From the NCBI GenBank assembly GCA_963974645.1, contig CAXBEA010000007.1:1-64000 (forward strand): DNA of 64,000 nucleotides. Reading direction: 5' to 3'. Each line of letters begins with the position of its first letter. The stretch's first letter is position 1. The DNA comes from Motiliproteus sp963974645 (GTDB lineage: Bacteria; Pseudomonadota; Gammaproteobacteria; Pseudomonadales; Balneatricaceae). A model generated the notes under the pieces. The model did not search any database, had not been told where the DNA came from, and saw only the letters and a list, made by a program, of their open reading frames with translations. Below are positions 34,509-44,623 of the stretch, one piece after another. The translations under genes and the position numbers were made by a program.

Positions 34509-35783
34509 ATGACTTCATCTTATTTATTCTCCATTACCACAGGGATTATGGTGCTACTCGGTAGCGTAATTCTGAGCGGCTGTGAGAGCCTAAAAAGCGT
34601 TGATCAGGGGCTCTACAGCATTGCAGAATCCGTTTCCGAACAGGACAGGATCACCGGCCAGCGAAGCCTTAGTCTGGCATCGCGCGGCGAACAGATCAGC
34701 CGTGGCAACGAAGTCATAGAGCAGCTGCTGGCGCAAGAACAACAGCAAGGTAAGCGTATTAACCAACAGCTCGACAAAACCCAATACTGGCGGATGATTC
34801 AAATTTTCGACCGCATTCACCGCGTCAGCCATCTGAGCGATGAGCGCTGGCAGCCGATTTTGATTGATCGCGATAGTTTCAATGCGTTCACCACGGGGGG
34901 CACTTACATTGTGGTCCATTTGGGTCTGATGCAACAGCTACAGAGCGATGATGAGGTTGCTGCGGTATTGGCCCACGAAATCGCCCACACCGTGGCCAAC
35001 CATGTCTTTGAAGGGCAGTCGCTGGCAAAAGCCACCTCGCTGGCCAACTCTAACTCATCCAGTCGTGAAGGGTATCAGGCGGCCTTTACTCACGAAAATG
35101 AACGCGAAGCCGACCGTACCGGTGTGCTCTACAGCGCGTTGAGTGGCTACGATCCCCTGGCAGCCAGCCGAATCTGGAAGCGCCAGTTTGAGGCGGAGGG
35201 CAATCGACGTGCGTTTTTCTTCCATTCCCATCCCGTTAATGGTGATCGTGAACAGGAGAATCGAATCAATGGTGAGAAGGTTAAGGGGTACTACCAGCCA
35301 GGCCAGATCAATCCGAATCATGCGGCGCTGCTGGAGGATAACGTACTCTGGAGTAGGCGCTCCAGCGAGCCCACAACAGGCGGCGATGGTAGCGGACTCA
35401 CGGCGCTCACCAGCACCCTGTTCGGCGCCTACGTGCAACACCAGCAGGCCAAGCAGGGCGAGCAACAACAGTTGCAGCAGATCCAACTGGTTAAATACGT
35501 TCAATCGCAGTTAAAAATAACCGGCGACACCCGCCCCGCCCCGGATCGCTGGCGTTTGCAGTTGCAGTATACCGGTCAGGTCAGGCTGCGCGGGCTAACT
35601 CTGGGAGGTCAGATAGCGCAAGGCAAAGACCAGCCCGCGCTGGTCATCCTGGCGCAAACAAAACAAGCGCTACAAACAGGCTCTGCGTTTGAGCTGGAGT
35701 TCAAGCATGACGCCCTGAGCACGCTGAAACAGCCCCGTGAAGTGGTGAAGCTGTATCTCGATGATGCCCTGCCAGAGCAATAA
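34509..35783 (+). CDS. M48-family metalloprotease lipoprotein
   Basis: The 424-residue protein has a lipoprotein signal (VILSGCES, Cys25) and an M48 peptidase domain with the zinc motif HEIAH (156-160). A downstream glutamate ligand lies in ENEREADRTG. It resembles LoiP/YcaL-type and BepA-related envelope proteases that survey outer-membrane proteins. The C-terminal 130 residues form a Gln-rich helical stretch followed by a beta-rich region of unknown role. It should act at the periplasmic face of the outer membrane. It is a single gene with its own promoter region. Confidence 0.87.
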   Translation: MTSSYLFSITTGIMVLLGSVILSGCESLKSVDQGLYSIAESVSEQDRITGQRSLSLASRGEQISRGNEVIEQLLAQEQQQGKRINQQLDKTQYWRMIQIFDRIHRVSHLSDERWQPILIDRDSFNAFTTGGTYIVVHLGLMQQLQSDDEVAAVLAHEIAHTVANHVFEGQSLAKATSLANSNSSSREGYQAAFTHENEREADRTGVLYSALSGYDPLAASRIWKRQFEAEGNRRAFFFHSHPVNGDREQENRINGEKVKGYYQPGQINPNHAALLEDNVLWSRRSSEPTTGGDGSGLTALTSTLFGAYVQHQQAKQGEQQQLQQIQLVKYVQSQLKITGDTRPAPDRWRLQLQYTGQVRLRGLTLGGQIAQGKDQPALVILAQTKQALQTGSAFELEFKHDALSTLKQPREVVKLYLDDALPEQ

Positions 35784-35836
35784 CTGTAGCGGCTAGAAGA
35801 GCAGAGGGAGACTCAAAAAGAAGCCGCTGCTCGTGC

Positions 35837-36715
35837 CTACTTAAGTTTGATTAGGGATGGCTTTTTTTCATTCAAGCGCAGCGAGCGCAGACTGCGGCGG
35901 ATCGCCTTAAGGTGATCGATGACGCCAGGCCCCAGCTTCATTGCCAGGCCAACGGCCAACACATCGATCACCACCAGCTGCACCACCCGCGATGACATCA
36001 GCGCGCTGAGATCCTTGTCTTCTTCCAAGTCAATATGGATAGGTATCGTTGCCTGCTCCGACAGGGGGGTATCGCTCGGGCAGAGCGCAATCACTTGCGC
36101 TCCTTGCGCCATCGCCAGCCGCGCCGAGTGGAGCAGATCTTTGGTTCGGCCGGTCTGGGACACAGCCACCACCACATCACCGGCAGAAAGGGTTACCGCG
36201 GCGATAGATTGCAAATGCGGATCCGAATAGGCCACCGCATTGATTCGGAGCCGATGGAATTTATGCTGCGCATCGGTGCAAACCGCAGAAGAAGCCCCAA
36301 AACCATAAAACTCCACCCGCTGAGCTTTCGCCAGTGCTTCTATCGCCTGCTCTAATTTTTCAGAGTCCAGCGCATCTCTGATGTTAATCAGATTGCCTAT
36401 GGTTGAATCAAAAACCTTCTGCTGAAAGTCACTGACGCTATCCTTTTTGTCGAGCGAGAATTGCTCAAAACTGGAACCGGTTCCCAACACTTGGGCCAGG
36501 GTCAGTTTAAAATCCTGAAAGCCATCATAGTTAAGCGCCCGACAGAATCGCACCACCGTAGGTTCGCTCACCTGCGCCTCGGCAGCCAGATCAACGATAC
36601 GCATGTGAATAATTTCTTTAGGCTGCGCCAAGACATAATCGGCAACTTTCTGCTCCGACTTTCGCAAGTCAGCCCGAGCATCGGCGATCGTTTTAAGAAC
36701 GTTGATCGAATTCAA
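35837..36715 (-). CDS. hexR: HexR-like RpiR-family transcriptional regulator
   Basis: The 292-residue protein has an N-terminal RpiR HTH (about 1-77: RKSEQKVADYVLAQPKEII, DLAAEAQVSEPTVVRFCRALNYDGFQDFK) and a C-terminal SIS sugar-phosphate domain (about 120-260: VEFYGFGASSAVCTDAQHKF, VAVSQTGRTKDLLHSARLA). This is close to HexR, which represses Entner-Doudoroff and central-carbon genes and is released by KDPG. No zwf, edd or pgl gene is adjacent, so the symbol depends on sequence similarity alone. It lies downstream of the hybrid kinase gene on the same strand, with about 120 bp between. Confidence 0.8.
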   Translation of the reverse strand: MNSINVLKTIADARADLRKSEQKVADYVLAQPKEIIHMRIVDLAAEAQVSEPTVVRFCRALNYDGFQDFKLTLAQVLGTGSSFEQFSLDKKDSVSDFQQKVFDSTIGNLINIRDALDSEKLEQAIEALAKAQRVEFYGFGASSAVCTDAQHKFHRLRINAVAYSDPHLQSIAAVTLSAGDVVVAVSQTGRTKDLLHSARLAMAQGAQVIALCPSDTPLSEQATIPIHIDLEEDKDLSALMSSRVVQLVVIDVLAVGLAMKLGPGVIDHLKAIRRSLRSLRLNEKKPSLIKLK

Positions 36716-36836
36716 ACCGTTATTTCCATCGTACGGAGTATCAAAGTGGACGCTAGGATATCAAAAAAACCTCAACCAGGGGCACCTCCTGCGATCATGA
36801 AGCGATCTAATTCTTACCGCGAAATACAATAGCGAA

Positions 36837-39533
36837 TTATGACAAATCAAAAACACCATCTGAAGCATCAAAATCTTCTTTTATAGACCTGTATAGCTCC
36901 CAGGCCATCGCTATCTGCTCCTCTTTAACCGCCCCGCTCAACGCTCTAACCCGCTCATCAAGCTGATTAAGCCCGGCCATAACGGCCAGCCCACAGAGCT
37001 GGTGCGCTTGATCGCGAAACAGGGCGCTATTACCTGTCGTCAGTGCCTGCTCCAAGGCGTCAAGCTGCTCGGCAAGCGCCTGTTGCAACTCCTGCTCTGG
37101 AATGCCAAAACGCTGCAACCGCATCGCAACATCACTGCATGGCTGTCCATCAACTTTATTAATCGCCCGTAATGCTTGGCTGACCAGGGTTGGTTCATCA
37201 ACCGGCTTATAGAGTATTCCTTTAAGCGCAAGCGATTCCAACACCCCAGCTTCGTTGCTGATCACATCTGCGGTAAGGATCAGGATCGGGGTCTGCGCCG
37301 CAGAAGCCTTAGAGAGTTTTCGTATCGCTCGGCAGGCATCCATCCCCCCCATGATCGGCATATGCAGGTCCATGATGATCAAATCAACAGCGCCTTGCTC
37401 TACCTCTTTCACCGCATCGCGGCCATTTGCCGCGGTAGCCACCTCAGCACCCTGCGCCTGCAGCATCCGCATCAACAACAAGCGATTAAAGCGGTTATCC
37501 TCAACAACCAATACCTTCACCCCCTGCAGCGGTAACGATGGGGAAAGAAGCTGAGCATTCGGCAAACCGCGCGCCTGCAAGGCACTAAACAGCCGGTAAC
37601 GACCTACCGGCTGGCGTAGCAACAACGCTGGAGATAACTGCTCGATAAGCTGATCGCCATCTAGCGCCAGATCGTCTGAATCATGCTCGGTAATCAGAAT
37701 CAACTTCCCGGCAAAGCAGGCTCGCACCGGGCTGAGAAAACGACTCCAGGATAATGCTTTAAGCTCTTCAAGCGCGAGATGAATCAATACAGCGTCATAC
37801 TTGGATGTCCGTATCGTCGACACCAGCTGTTGTCGGCCAGGAATCGCATCCACTCGACAGCCCCAATCACTAAGCTGCCGCTCCAGTTGCTGACTGCACT
37901 CAGGATCGGAACAACAGAGCAGAATATTTAATCCTGGCAAGCTCGGTATCGGCGATTCAGGGGCCTGATCCAGGCAGAGTTCGATACTAAACTGTGAGCC
38001 TTGACCGCTGACGCTACTCAACGTCAGCTCGCCCTGCATCATGTCGACTAAGCGCTTACAGATAACCAGCCCCAGGCCACTCCCTCCGAAGCGGCGGCTA
38101 ATCGAGGTATCCGCCTGGGCAAAGGGCTGAAACAGGGTCCGCAGCTCAGCTGCAGCAATCCCGATCCCAGTATCCTCAATATCGATTCGTAGCCGGGTCC
38201 GGCCTTGTTCCTGACACCCACTCAGGCGCACCTGCACCCGGCCTTTCTCGGTAAATTTAATCGCGTTACTGATCAGGTTACTGATAATCTGAGAAAATCG
38301 AGTCGGATCACCCATCAGTAACAGCGGCCACTGCGCCTCGCACTGCAACTCAATCTCCAGCCCTTTCTGCGCGGCGGCAGGCGCTTGCATCTCGATCACA
38401 TCTTCAATGCAGAGTTCAGGGTTGAAACTGATCCGCTCCAGCGTCAGGTTGTCAGACTGGAACTTGGAGAAGTCGAGAATATCATCGATCAGTCGCAGCA
38501 ATAGTGACGAGGCGCTGAGAATAATGCGGCAATACTCTCGCTGACCATCATTCAACGGGCTCTTTTCTAACAACCGGATAAAGCCGATAACAGAGCTGAT
38601 GGGGGTTCTCAACTCATGACTCATGCGCGCCATAAAATCATCTTTGGCACGCCCGGTTTGCTCTATTCGTTCTTTAGAGCGTTGCAACTTGCTGTGGCTC
38701 TGCTCCAGCTCACGAAGTGCCTGCTGGAGCTCCATCGTCGCCTTATCGACATCGTTTTGGAGCGATTGCTGATGCTGCTGCGCCTGGTCGATAAGCTCCC
38801 TGACCCCCTGCTGCAGAGCACCGATCTCCTGCTGATAGATGTCCCTTATCTCTGGCTGACCGTCACCGGACCTATAGTTGACCAACGCCTGACTCAACGC
38901 CCGAACCGGCTCGCTAATATTGCGGCCAATACGTAACGCCAAGATCATCGCCAACAACAGTCCGGCCAATGAAATAATGACTCCCCAGATTACGATCTGT
39001 TGCTGTCGCTGCAACAAAGCGCTGTCATTGATGATCAGCACCACCGATCCTAGCGTGCGTTCAGGAGCGCGACTAAGATCGAAATCATCGACCGTAACCG
39101 CACTCATAACCACCTCTTTAACCACCAGCCAACTGTGTTCAAGTCCCGGCAACGCGGTTCGCTGGCCGGGCTGAAGCGACGCCCCCTGGGAGATGATCCG
39201 CTCGAAATCCAGCGCCAACGCATGACTCTGGTACAGCAGCGCCGATTGGGCATTAACAAATATGATATTGGAAATTTCTGGTCTCTTCATCGGGCCTCGG
39301 ATCAGCAGCTCCAAGGCATCCGCATTCTGAGTCAACAGCCCAAACTCTGCTGCAGAGGAGAGAAAATCCATCAGAATTTCAGTCTCATTATCCAGCGCCT
39401 GTTGCGCATCCTGAATCCGTGAGCTGATCATGTAGCCCGACAGGGCGAAGGTCAGCAGCAACAGCGGCAGCAAGGCGGTCAACATCACCTGCTGACCGAT
39501 ACTCAGTCGAGAGATTCTAGGGCTCAGCTTCAT
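36837..39533 (-). CDS. Hybrid sensor histidine kinase, BarA/GacS-like layout
   Basis: The 898-residue kinase has two membrane segments (about 17-37 and 180-201) flanking a periplasmic sensor, then HAMP, a coiled coil, HisKA (MSHELRTPISS, H306) and HATPase with N, G1 and G2 boxes (LISNAIKFTEKG, DTGIGI, GGSGLGLVICK). Next come a degenerate receiver-like part, a full receiver (VLVVEDNRFNRLLL, LIIMDLHMPIMGG) and a C-terminal HPt (AHQLCGLAVMAG). The architecture matches BarA/GacS. Genetic coupling to a binding protein (four-base overlap) and a TonB receptor suggests a ligand-specific phosphorelay rather than the global GacS. No cognate response regulator is in the window. Confidence 0.88.
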   Translation of the reverse strand: MKLSPRISRLSIGQQVMLTALLPLLLLTFALSGYMISSRIQDAQQALDNETEILMDFLSSAAEFGLLTQNADALELLIRGPMKRPEISNIIFVNAQSALLYQSHALALDFERIISQGASLQPGQRTALPGLEHSWLVVKEVVMSAVTVDDFDLSRAPERTLGSVVLIINDSALLQRQQQIVIWGVIISLAGLLLAMILALRIGRNISEPVRALSQALVNYRSGDGQPEIRDIYQQEIGALQQGVRELIDQAQQHQQSLQNDVDKATMELQQALRELEQSHSKLQRSKERIEQTGRAKDDFMARMSHELRTPISSVIGFIRLLEKSPLNDGQREYCRIILSASSLLLRLIDDILDFSKFQSDNLTLERISFNPELCIEDVIEMQAPAAAQKGLEIELQCEAQWPLLLMGDPTRFSQIISNLISNAIKFTEKGRVQVRLSGCQEQGRTRLRIDIEDTGIGIAAAELRTLFQPFAQADTSISRRFGGSGLGLVICKRLVDMMQGELTLSSVSGQGSQFSIELCLDQAPESPIPSLPGLNILLCCSDPECSQQLERQLSDWGCRVDAIPGRQQLVSTIRTSKYDAVLIHLALEELKALSWSRFLSPVRACFAGKLILITEHDSDDLALDGDQLIEQLSPALLLRQPVGRYRLFSALQARGLPNAQLLSPSLPLQGVKVLVVEDNRFNRLLLMRMLQAQGAEVATAANGRDAVKEVEQGAVDLIIMDLHMPIMGGMDACRAIRKLSKASAAQTPILILTADVISNEAGVLESLALKGILYKPVDEPTLVSQALRAINKVDGQPCSDVAMRLQRFGIPEQELQQALAEQLDALEQALTTGNSALFRDQAHQLCGLAVMAGLNQLDERVRALSGAVKEEQIAMAWELYRSIKEDFDASDGVFDLS

Positions 39534-40510
39534 GGTTGAGAGTCTCGGGACATCGCCACCTCAATCTGCTCTAGACTCGGCAGTCTTAGACCTATGCTCT
39601 CTGCAGCTTGAGGACTGGTGCGAATTTCAAAGAAGGCGGGGTACGCCGGGGGAGGTAATTTAAGGCTCTGGGTGTCATCACGTTGCAGCCAAGCGGCAGT
39701 ATCCTGGGCGATGGAAACGGGACTGCTAAACAGTGCCGCCGTAGCCCCCGCATCGACATAACGACTGGAGAAGCCGATCAACGGAATATTGCGTCTATAA
39801 CTCAACAGCAGTAACCATTTTGAGATACTGCGGTTGAACTCGGCTTTATCCGGTACCACCAGGATCGCATCGCTGCTCTCGCTCAGGGGATCCAGAAGCT
39901 GGATCGGATTTTCATTATATTTGAACTTGGCTACATGCTGCCGCCATCCCAGCGCAGCGATGGCCGTTTCTATTGCCGGTAACTGAGCGTGACTGTTAGG
40001 CCCGAGCACCACCCCCATCTGCGAGATAGTCGGACTGATCAATTTGGCTAACTGTAACTGTCGAGCTACTGGTTGCTCCAGATAGATCGCACTTAACAAA
40101 CCCTGCTGCAATCGAGCGGACAGCGCTGGCTGCTGACTCAACGCGGTAAAGGTCTGTTGCGGGATCAACACACTCAACACCGGCCAGTGCAGCGGTCGTT
40201 TCAATACCTCCCGGGCAGCCTGGGTACCCACAGTAACAATCAGATCCGCCTGAACAGCCGCAGGATTGTAGTGTTCAGCAAGCACGGTATCGAACTGCCA
40301 CTGCTGCGCTGGCAGCAGCTTAACCAGATTTGAGGCGAATTCCTGGTAGGGCCGACTCTCTTGACTCAGCACCATTAGCACCGACTGGCGCGCCCAGCTG
40401 CTGGCAGGTGTCAAAGCTAGCGCTAGCAACAATACCCTCAGCCAAGTTCGAAGCCGAGTCCCAAGCTGAGCCCTACTGTAGTAGTGAAGAAAATCTCTTA
40501 CACTGAACAC
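39530..40510 (-). CDS. Orphan ABC-type periplasmic binding protein
   Basis: The 326-residue protein has an N-terminal signal/anchor (WLRVLLLALALTPASSWA) and an ABC_sub_bind (TrpX/DUF534-like) fold. Visible landmarks include VLMVLSQESRPYQEFASNLV, ADLIVTVGTQAAREVL, VVLGPNSHAQLPAIE and IPLIGFSSRYVDAGATAALFSS. No ABC permease or ATPase accompanies it. It overlaps the hybrid kinase start by four bases and follows the TonB receptor gene, so it more likely presents ligand to the kinase sensor than to a transporter. The ligand is unknown. Confidence 0.78.
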   Translation of the reverse strand: MFSVRDFLHYYSRAQLGTRLRTWLRVLLLALALTPASSWARQSVLMVLSQESRPYQEFASNLVKLLPAQQWQFDTVLAEHYNPAAVQADLIVTVGTQAAREVLKRPLHWPVLSVLIPQQTFTALSQQPALSARLQQGLLSAIYLEQPVARQLQLAKLISPTISQMGVVLGPNSHAQLPAIETAIAALGWRQHVAKFKYNENPIQLLDPLSESSDAILVVPDKAEFNRSISKWLLLLSYRRNIPLIGFSSRYVDAGATAALFSSPVSIAQDTAAWLQRDDTQSLKLPPPAYPAFFEIRTSPQAAESIGLRLPSLEQIEVAMSRDSQP

Positions 40511-40564
40511 TACTAAACAATCCTTTGTTTACAGATTTCATTACCCCAATCAATCACAAGGATA

Positions 40565-42718
40565 CTATAGAAAATCAAGCTTCAAACGAACAAATCCACG
40601 TGTATCAACAACATTATTGAGTTCAAACTCGGTGTAGGGCGCGGTAAAACTTTGCAGAATCAACTCTAGCACTCCCTGCAATTGTCCAAGCTGAAACTTT
40701 TTTGCCAGACGTCCATCCACCCGATTGTAGGGCCCGACATTCTCATCACCCTGATGCCAGTCGACGGCTGTCTGGCGGTAGAAGGCCGCGCTGGCTTCGA
40801 TACCCGCACCAAAGCGGTGGCTAGCCAACAGACTGACGCCATGGGTAGGGACTCTGACTGATAGATCTTTGAAGCGATCTTCGGGTTTTATACTTCTCCG
40901 ATCATACTGCCCCTGAGCATCGGCATAGGCATAGCCGAAGAAAAACCAGGTATGATCCCAGGGCTGCAGCTTCCACTGCGCCTCAAATCCCTTGGTACGC
41001 CAGGTTGCATTATTGACCAATTGCAGCGCAATTTGTTCGGCATCGGTAGCAGGAATAATCGTGCTTTCCCAGCGGGAATCAGGGCCGCTACCGACGCCAT
41101 AGACCCACTGCTCGGCCATGCCATCGCTGACCTCTTCGAGATAAGCCTTGAGATCAAAGACGGAGTTGATCGCCTCAGCCTGAATCATATACCCGAGTTC
41201 CAGCGCATCGACACGCTCGGGACTCAGCCTTTCCGCGGTGTAGGTATTAATATCCAGCACCTGGCCATTACTGGGCAAGATCAGCGCGGCAAACAGCTGC
41301 TCTTCCGCCAGCGACGGCATCCGGTAAGCACGGCCAATCGAGGCACGTAGGGTCTGCTGCGCGTTGAGCTGCCAGTTAACTCCAGCCCGAGGCGACAGCC
41401 GCGCGCCCAGCGCCTGGTTTTGTTCCAGCATGGCACCCAGATTAGCGGTCCAGTCAGGAATAAACTGCCACTCCAAGTTAGTAAACAGGCGCTGGCTATT
41501 GCTGGAGACAGTTCGACCGTGGCCAAGATTATTGAAACTGCTGAAGCGATCATGTCGCAGACCGATACCAGCCACCAACCGCAGTCTCGGATTCCACTCC
41601 TGGGTTAGCTGCAGCTCGAGGTCATAACGCTCGGTAACCCCCGTCTCCTCCCCCTCATCGACCAGCTGGTCGAGCTCACCGCCAGTGGCAGAGGCGATAA
41701 ACCCCTCGATAAATGACTGCGGAGCACCCGCAAAGGCCGAAATTTCGCGCCTTAGCAGATCCGACAGCAGAATCTTATTTTCATTGTTGTAGGCATTACG
41801 GCTATGGGTCGCCTGGAGTTTCAGCTGCTGTTGCGGACTGACCAGGCGATTCCAGCTCAAATCCTGATAATTACTGCTTACCTCTCTAGGACGGTAGTCT
41901 TCAGGGTGTTTTGAGCTACCCACACCCACAGTGCCATCGCCGAATCCCAGCTGCACCCCAATGCTATCGCTCAACGTGGGGGTATAGAGGCCAGTCAGAT
42001 TGAGCTGCGAAATTTCGGCCCCATCCTCTATAGGCAGCTGCGTCGTCGTACCCTCAATGGTGCCGATGCCGGTACCCTGGTTCTTATGGTAATTGAGCCC
42101 TAGACGGAAATTGAAATTGCCGATTCGGTCGTTATGGCGCAGTGCATACTCTTGGGTACCCAGCGCTCCCAACGTCGCTCGCAGCGAGCTACCGGCCTGA
42201 TCCAAGGGCGCATAAGTGATGATATTGATCGCACCCAGAAAGGCATTCGAACCCTGGGTAGCCACGTTGGATCCACGCACCACCTCGATATACTTGATAT
42301 CGTCCAGCGATACCCCCAGCGCCGACCAGTCGACGCTCGACAGCGCAGGCTGATAGACCGAACGGCCATCGATAGTCACCTCCAGCCGCCCCGGATGCGC
42401 ATCCCCCTGACCATGCGCGGTGACGCCAAAGACATTGGCATTGACCTGATACGACTGAAAGCCCGGTACCAGTTTGAACAGATCGGCGATATTGACCGCG
42501 CCCGAGGCCTCGATCATCCGTCGGTCGATCAGGGTCACCGCTGCAGGCACGGCGTTGAGTTTCTGCTCCAACCGGGTGGCCGAGACAACCGTCGGAATCC
42601 CACCGAAGAGGTCATCTTCGGTCAGCGAGTCATGAAGCGCTGCGACACAGAGCGTGGGCAATAACAGCCCTACAGATAGGCCGGCCCTGGCCACATTCGT
42701 TACCCGAGACTTCACCAC
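40565..42718 (-). CDS. TonB-dependent outer-membrane receptor
   Basis: The 717-residue protein has a signal peptide (about 1-26), a TonB-box-like segment (PTVVSATRLEQ) and a plug domain (VTLIDRRMIEASGAVNIADLFKLVPGFQ, IEVVRGSNVATQGSNAFLGAINI). A 22-strand barrel follows and ends in FVRLKLDFL. The plug resembles the colicin I receptor/BtuB-like group. Substrate is not evident; the partnering binding protein and kinase suggest a sensed small ligand. It is the first gene of a three-gene operon. The final residue is Leu rather than the common Phe. Confidence 0.9.
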   Translation of the reverse strand: MVKSRVTNVARAGLSVGLLLPTLCVAALHDSLTEDDLFGGIPTVVSATRLEQKLNAVPAAVTLIDRRMIEASGAVNIADLFKLVPGFQSYQVNANVFGVTAHGQGDAHPGRLEVTIDGRSVYQPALSSVDWSALGVSLDDIKYIEVVRGSNVATQGSNAFLGAINIITYAPLDQAGSSLRATLGALGTQEYALRHNDRIGNFNFRLGLNYHKNQGTGIGTIEGTTTQLPIEDGAEISQLNLTGLYTPTLSDSIGVQLGFGDGTVGVGSSKHPEDYRPREVSSNYQDLSWNRLVSPQQQLKLQATHSRNAYNNENKILLSDLLRREISAFAGAPQSFIEGFIASATGGELDQLVDEGEETGVTERYDLELQLTQEWNPRLRLVAGIGLRHDRFSSFNNLGHGRTVSSNSQRLFTNLEWQFIPDWTANLGAMLEQNQALGARLSPRAGVNWQLNAQQTLRASIGRAYRMPSLAEEQLFAALILPSNGQVLDINTYTAERLSPERVDALELGYMIQAEAINSVFDLKAYLEEVSDGMAEQWVYGVGSGPDSRWESTIIPATDAEQIALQLVNNATWRTKGFEAQWKLQPWDHTWFFFGYAYADAQGQYDRRSIKPEDRFKDLSVRVPTHGVSLLASHRFGAGIEASAAFYRQTAVDWHQGDENVGPYNRVDGRLAKKFQLGQLQGVLELILQSFTAPYTEFELNNVVDTRGFVRLKLDFL

Positions 42719-42882
42719 TGCAACAACCTCTTATACAGTTACGTCGATTGAGCGCCTAAGCGATCCTTCGCTTTAACGATGTATATCTATCAGCACGTTC
42801 GACAAGGGCGTCAGTAGCGCAAATATTAACCATGGCTACCAACCAATTAAGCCTGAAGCGGCTCCATATCAAGCTTTCCGGC

Positions 42883-43539
42883 TTAATGAGTAAGCGCTAA
42901 CACTTCCGCCACCAGCTTGCTGATACCAGAGGCCGCTTCGCTGATTGAGCCCGCCAGCATATAGGCTGGCGTTGTCACCAGCTTGCGCTGCTGATCGACA
43001 ACCACCGCATTGACACTGCAGGCTTGATGCCGCCCGCCCATCGCCTCGATCGCGCTGACGGTCTCAGGGTCGTTGCCGATGGTACAGAGGACCTCGTCAC
43101 CAAAAAGCCTCGGCGCCATCGTCGGCGCGATGCAGATCAGCCCCACCGGCTTACCGGCCCGGTGGATCGCCTGGGTAAACGCCAGCAGCTGGGGGTTAAC
43201 CTGACAATCACTGCCGGCCAGCGCAAAATCAGAGAGATTCTTCGCCGCACCAAATCCACCGGGAATGATCAAGGCGTCATAATCCTCAGGATCGGCCTGG
43301 GCCAGATCTGTAATCTGGCCGCGAGCCAGACGGGCCGCCTCCACCAGCACATTGCGCGACTCGCCCTCAGCCACCTCTCCGGTCAGATGATTAACCACAT
43401 CCAACTGCTCGATATTGGGCGCCAGACAGTGATACTGCGCCCCCTGCTGTTCGATATTAAACAGCGTCATCACCGACTCATAGATCTCCGAGCCATCGAA
43501 TACGCCACTGCCCGATAAAATCACCGCTACCTGCTTCAT
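42883..43539 (-). CDS. elbB: ElbB glyoxalase-like protein (DJ-1/PfpI superfamily)
   Basis: ElbB (218 residues) is a class I glutamine-amidotransferase-like protein of the DJ-1 superfamily with weak glyoxalase activity, historically linked to isoprenoid synthesis. Diagnostic parts are VILSGSGVFDGSEIYESV, DYDALIIPGGFGAAKNLSDFA, and the nucleophile-elbow region GKPVGLICIAPTMAP with Cys. A single-gene unit is likely. Confidence 0.95.
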   Translation of the reverse strand: MKQVAVILSGSGVFDGSEIYESVMTLFNIEQQGAQYHCLAPNIEQLDVVNHLTGEVAEGESRNVLVEAARLARGQITDLAQADPEDYDALIIPGGFGAAKNLSDFALAGSDCQVNPQLLAFTQAIHRAGKPVGLICIAPTMAPRLFGDEVLCTIGNDPETVSAIEAMGGRHQACSVNAVVVDQQRKLVTTPAYMLAGSISEAASGISKLVAEVLALTH

Positions 43540-43639
43540 TACGCTCTCCTTATTAACCGCTTATTTAACACCTTTATTGGCACCTAACGAATGCCCACAA
43601 CAACCTCTTGGCTTAGCCTATTACGCCACCCGCTGATAC

Positions 43640-44512
43640 CTAGTCCTCGAGATCCGGTTTAGCCAGCGCATCCAGCTGCGCCCGGTATCCCGCCTGATAA
43701 TCGGGGTAATGGAACGGGTAACCTGCATCAAGCAGCCGCTGCGGCCGACAGCGCTTGCTTGCGGTACGCAACTTTTGACTAAAATCCTGCCGCAGCTCGG
43801 GTTCCGGCAGCTGCAACTGCTGTCGCAACCACTCCAGCACCTCATAATACGAGGCCGGATGCGGATCGGAGGCGAGATAGCAGTCGGCCAGTTGATGCCC
43901 GGCCAGCTCCTTCTCAATCAGAAACTGCAACACCCCCACACAGTCATCCCGGTGAATCCGATTGCCATACTGAATCGGCTCCGCCAGCGCCGCGTCTCCC
44001 TGGCGCACCCAGTTCAACAGCCGCTCGCGCCCCGGACCATAGATACCGCTAAAGCGCACGGAGGTACCCGGATAATGACTGCGCTGCAACAGCGCCTCGG
44101 CACGCAACATCGCCTGCCCGGAAAAACTACTCGGCTCGGTCGGGCTCTGGTCATCAACCCACTCGCCGTTGCTCTGATGGTAGACCGCGCTGCTGGAAAC
44201 ATAAAAAATTCGTCGGGGTTGCAACTGCTGTTGCTGCAACGCCTGCAGCAAATTATCCAGACCCTCAACGTAGGCCTGCTGATAGCCTTCGGCACTAAAT
44301 ACGGCAGGGACCAACGTATAGACCAGATAATCATGCGCGGGGAGCGCGGCCAAACTGGCCGGATCGGTGACATCGGCACGGATCCCTTGGATTGGTGCAG
44401 GGAGTTGATTAAGATGGCGCTTCAGCCCAATGCACTGGTGCCCTGCCTGGCTTAGCGCAAGCCCCAGCCGGGTGCCTAATTCACCACAACCGACTAATAA
44501 AACTGTTGCCAT
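43640..44512 (-). CDS. NAD(P)-dependent epimerase/dehydratase-family protein
   Basis: The 290-residue protein starts MATVLLVGCGELGTRLGLALS, a Rossmann GxGxxG loop, and contains an extended-SDR-like active-site region (FYVSSSAVYHQSNGEWVDD) and VRFSGIYGPGRERLL, resembling YeeZ-type proteins. The classic catalytic YxxxK is not clear, since the Tyr of AVYH lacks a Lys four residues later. Enzymatic activity is therefore uncertain. The upstream in-frame extension to 44599 overlaps the promoter of oxyR and lacks the fold, so the later ATG was chosen. It is divergent from oxyR. Confidence 0.8.
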   Translation of the reverse strand: MATVLLVGCGELGTRLGLALSQAGHQCIGLKRHLNQLPAPIQGIRADVTDPASLAALPAHDYLVYTLVPAVFSAEGYQQAYVEGLDNLLQALQQQQLQPRRIFYVSSSAVYHQSNGEWVDDQSPTEPSSFSGQAMLRAEALLQRSHYPGTSVRFSGIYGPGRERLLNWVRQGDAALAEPIQYGNRIHRDDCVGVLQFLIEKELAGHQLADCYLASDPHPASYYEVLEWLRQQLQLPEPELRQDFSQKLRTASKRCRPQRLLDAGYPFHYPDYQAGYRAQLDALAKPDLED

Positions 44513-44623
44513 GATGCTGACCTCTTTTACGCTTGGGCTGAAACTACCAGCCAATCTTTGGAAAACACCCAGTCTGGCGTGTCCGCGTCCGCTTGTCACG
44601 CCGACACTAAGTCACCGCTGCAA

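Noticed and set aside
35837..36715. HexR as part of a local Entner-Doudoroff cluster
   Set aside because: No zwf, pgl, edd or eda gene lies nearby.
36837..39533. Naming the hybrid kinase gacS/barA
   Set aside because: The architecture fits, but coupling to a binding protein and TonB receptor points to a different, ligand-specific kinase.
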